Made by a program: the position numbers and the translations under genes
In this document: positions 60,506 through 62,378 of the stretch, piece after piece
How the letters are laid out: every line of letters begins with the position of its first letter
Position numbering within the stretch: position 1 is the stretch's first letter
Notes under the pieces: generated by a model
Database searches by the model: none
The model's input: the letters and a program-made list of their open reading frames with translations, nothing else
What the model was told of the DNA's origin: nothing
Origin: Clostridiales bacterium
GTDB taxonomy: Bacteria > Bacillota > Clostridia > Oscillospirales > Oscillospiraceae
NCBI GenBank assembly: GCA_902363045.1
Contig: CABIYX010000021.1
Location: 1-62,378, forward strand
Reading direction: 5' to 3'
Length of the DNA: 62,378 nucleotides

Positions 60506-60579
60506 GGTACGTCGCATTTCACGACGTACCTGTTGTAATCGAGTACGGAAGAAGGGCTGCTGCGTTTCACAGTAGCCCT
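60506..60579 (+). other. Two hairpins with a shared loop upstream of the relaxase
   Basis: GGTACGTCG/CGACGTACC (60506-60514 with 60522-60530) with loop CATTTCA, and AGGGCTGCTG/CAGTAGCCCT (60553-60562 with 60570-60579) with loop CGTTTCA. The loops differ at one base while the stems differ, which suggests a protein- or RNA-binding site. A further palindrome lies at 60472-60500. Confidence 0.55.
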
Positions 60580-60598
60580 TCGGAAAGGACGGTAGACA

Positions 60599-62293
60599 AT
60601 GGCGATTTATCATTTGGAGGCCAAAATAGTCAGCCGTGGAGCTGGGCGCTCCGCCGTGGCTGCTGCGGCCTATCTGAGCTGTTCCCGGATGCTCAACGAG
60701 TACGACGGGGTGCAGCATGACTACACACGCAAACAGGGCCTTGGGTGGCGGCAGGTTTTTCTGCCAGCCACCGCCCCCGCAGAGTGGCAGGATCGGGAAA
60801 CCCTGTGGAACGCTGTGGAGGAAACCGAAACCGCAAAGGACAGCCGCCTCGCCCGTGAATTTGTGGCGGCGCTGCCCATAGAGTTGAGCCGGGAGGAACA
60901 AATCCAGCTCCTGCAAGATTTCATCAAGGAGCAGTTTGTAGCAGACGGAATGTGCGCCGATGCTGCCATCCATGACCCGTATCCTCCCGGACACAATTCC
61001 CATGCTCATATCCTGCTGACGGTGCGCCCGCTGGATGAAAAGGGAAAATGGCAGTACAAGACCGAGAAAGAATATCTCTGTGTCAAAGACGGCGAGGAAC
61101 AGGGCTTTACTGCTGCCGAGTTCAAGCAGGCACAGGCCGACGGGTGGGAGAAGCAGTATCAGTACAAGGTGGGCAAAAAGAAGGTGTATATGGCCCCATC
61201 CGCAGCGCAGGCCCAAGGCTGTGAACGGGTATCCAAGTATCCCAAAAGCACCAAATATGGCAGACAGAATCCCATCACGGAACGCTGGAACAGCGATGAG
61301 CAACTTGTTCTGTGGCGGGCTGCATGGGCAGATGTGGCAAACCGCCATCTGGAGCGCACCGGGCACGAAGAACGCATCGACCACCGCAGCCATGCCGAGC
61401 GTGGTCTGCTGGAGCGGCCTACGGTCCATGAGGGTGTGGTTGCCAGAGCCATGGAGAAAAAGGGCATTATCTCTGACCGGTGCGAACTGAACCGGCAGAT
61501 CAAGGCCGACAATGCCCTGCTCCGGGAACTGAGAGGACAGGTCAAAAAGCTGGCGCAGGCAGTCAAAAATACCATCCCGGCACTTGCCGAGACCATGGAA
61601 AATCTGCGAAAAAATTTGCTTCTGTTCTGCTATCAGCTGGGGTATCTCCGCAAGGGCAAGGAGCGTCTGAACGCTTCGCTGAATACGCTGCGCCCCGCCC
61701 TCACACAGTACAATCAGCTGGCAAAAGACATTCGAGATAAGACGAAGGAGCGCCGCAGCCTGCTTTTCGAGAAAAAGGCACTCTCTGCTGTCCATGTGTT
61801 CCGGCACCGGGAATTGGCGGCAAAGATTGCGGCTCTGACAGAGGATTTAGAGGAACTGCGTTCGGAGAAAAATCTGCTTCTGGCGTCGCTGGCATATTCC
61901 GAGGAAGATGCCGCCGATAAATTTCCTAAGGACATCGCCGCTATGGAGCAGAGCTTGAAACGGTTGGAAGAACAGGAAAAGAAATATTCCGCTGAGCTGG
62001 ACGCTGCCTTGAACGAGTATGCCGGGCTTCGGGAGCAGGCCCAGGGCTTTGACCTGGTGCAGCTCTACGAAACAAAACAGGCCATCCGCCCCGGCAAGGA
62101 GCAGGAAGCGGAGCACCGGGCACAGCAAGTTTACGGCGAGAAGTACAACCCGCTACTGATGTTTGACAGCAAAAAGGCGGTTTCCCGTATGCTGCATGAG
62201 GATATTGAGCGGCAGGCAGTACGGAGAATGGTGCGCCAGGCGCAGAAGGAGCAGCAGACTTTTCAAAAGAAAAAGAGTGAACAGGAACGGTAA
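60599..62293 (+). CDS. MOBQ relaxase, MobA/MobL family
   Basis: 564 aa; AUG behind GAAAGGACGG. AIYHLEAKIVSRGAGRSAVAAAAYLSCSRM at the N-terminus is the MobA/MobL start, with candidate catalytic Tyr25. The metal-binding triad is H132, H135 and H137 in GHNSHAHILLTVRPL. The C-terminal half is a long coiled coil, with no helicase domain. The enzyme nicks oriT and leads DNA transfer, using the secretion system of a helper element; no mating-pair genes are in the window. The oriT at 60214 is the matched substrate. Confidence 0.94.
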   Translation: MAIYHLEAKIVSRGAGRSAVAAAAYLSCSRMLNEYDGVQHDYTRKQGLGWRQVFLPATAPAEWQDRETLWNAVEETETAKDSRLAREFVAALPIELSREEQIQLLQDFIKEQFVADGMCADAAIHDPYPPGHNSHAHILLTVRPLDEKGKWQYKTEKEYLCVKDGEEQGFTAAEFKQAQADGWEKQYQYKVGKKKVYMAPSAAQAQGCERVSKYPKSTKYGRQNPITERWNSDEQLVLWRAAWADVANRHLERTGHEERIDHRSHAERGLLERPTVHEGVVARAMEKKGIISDRCELNRQIKADNALLRELRGQVKKLAQAVKNTIPALAETMENLRKNLLLFCYQLGYLRKGKERLNASLNTLRPALTQYNQLAKDIRDKTKERRSLLFEKKALSAVHVFRHRELAAKIAALTEDLEELRSEKNLLLASLAYSEEDAADKFPKDIAAMEQSLKRLEEQEKKYSAELDAALNEYAGLREQAQGFDLVQLYETKQAIRPGKEQEAEHRAQQVYGEKYNPLLMFDSKKAVSRMLHEDIERQAVRRMVRQAQKEQQTFQKKKSEQER

Positions 62294-62302
62294 CTGCATC
62301 TG

Positions 62303-62374
62303 TCAAGTAAAAGTAGACACAAAAAAGCGCAGCTAACAGAAGCCCAGTTCGGTCCTGTACTGAACTGGGCTTCT
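62303..62374. other. Window-end sequence with palindrome
   Basis: TGTCAAGTAAAAGTAGACAC (62303-62322) shares its TGTC...GTAGACA ends with the right end of the IS3 element (TCAAGTAGACA). A hairpin, GAAGCCCAGTTC / GAACTGGGCTTC, occupies about 62339-62374. It may be the start of another insertion sequence or of a following gene. Confidence 0.35.
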
Positions 62375-62378
62375 ATAG

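Larger units (their letters stand above)
45506..62378. mobile_element. Mobile region: serine-recombinase transposon/mobilizable element(s)
   Basis: From the end of tRNA-Ala to the window end: two large serine recombinases, TnpV, TnpW, an IS3 element, primase genes, an RSF1010-like oriT and a MOBQ relaxase. The left border is placed just after tRNA-Ala because the first recombinase stop codon lies 52 nt from it; exact attachment sites were not found. The right end is outside the window. It may be two elements, one inside or beside the other. Confidence 0.75.

Noticed and set aside
60227..61807. 526-codon minus-strand frame over oriT and the relaxase
   Set aside because: Covers the relaxase gene in reverse; no ribosome site or motif.

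Overview
The window is a GC-rich Firmicutes chromosome segment, most likely from the Oscillospiraceae (Flavonifractor/Pseudoflavonifractor/Lawsonibacter-like gut clostridia). This is inferred from strong GGAGG ribosome sites, typical clostridial families (DUF4364, DUF951, DUF2500, Cdd1, YlxM-Ffh), three SLH-domain exported proteins, a desulfoferrodoxin (anaerobe) and the lack of any outer-membrane genes. No rRNA or CRISPR array was seen.

Core region, 1 to about 45,500. Left part: an extracytoplasmic parvulin foldase, a Cys-rich protein, DUF4364 and a PNPOx-like flavoprotein, then ylxM-ffh-rpsP-khpA-rimM (without the usual trmD-rplS), desulfoferrodoxin, an amidase, an NhaC-type antiporter and an SLH protein. 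A minus-strand block follows (radical SAM, DUF951, Cdd1, an orphan OmpR-type regulator, rarA, a YczE-like membrane protein, DUF2500, nth), then glyA, a small membrane protein with an XRE regulator, a MacA/MacB-like efflux operon ending in a large SLH protein, rlmA-like, and an ABC transporter operon ending in an orphan histidine kinase that looks like the missing partner of the regulator 14 kb away. A serine hydrolase sits behind a structured leader with its own intrinsic terminator. Next comes a sigma-54 regulon: an enhancer-binding protein, a GltS-type symporter and an ornithine-cyclodeaminase-family enzyme with a near-perfect -24/-12 promoter. Then pyrB carrying a PyrI-type zinc tail, a five-tRNA cluster (Gly, Arg, His, Gln, Lys), an EF-G/TetM-like GTPase fused to a Rae1/YacP-type NYN nuclease, leuS, rpsU and tRNA-Ala.

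Mobile region, about 45,506 to the window end. It begins next to tRNA-Ala with a large serine recombinase, then an IS3-family insertion (with a -1 frameshift signal) that has cut off the 3' end of a repeat-rich AT-hook protein gene, an AT-rich two-gene cassette (HEPN-like protein plus membrane-anchored protein, a candidate defence or toxin module), and a Tn4451-like mobilizable set: TnpV, DUF6809, RhuM, DUF6076, a sigma-factor-like protein, TnpW, a second large serine recombinase, CHC2 primase, a P4-type primase/helicase broken by three frameshifts, two small proteins, an RSF1010-type oriT and a MOBQ (MobA/MobL) relaxase. The far end of the element lies outside the window.

The strongest candidates for new biology are the GTPase-NYN fusion (a predicted ribosome-directed mRNA nuclease), the HEPN/membrane cassette, the sigma-54 regulated amino-acid module, and the structured leader before the serine hydrolase. 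Everything here comes from reading the sequence; no database search was run.
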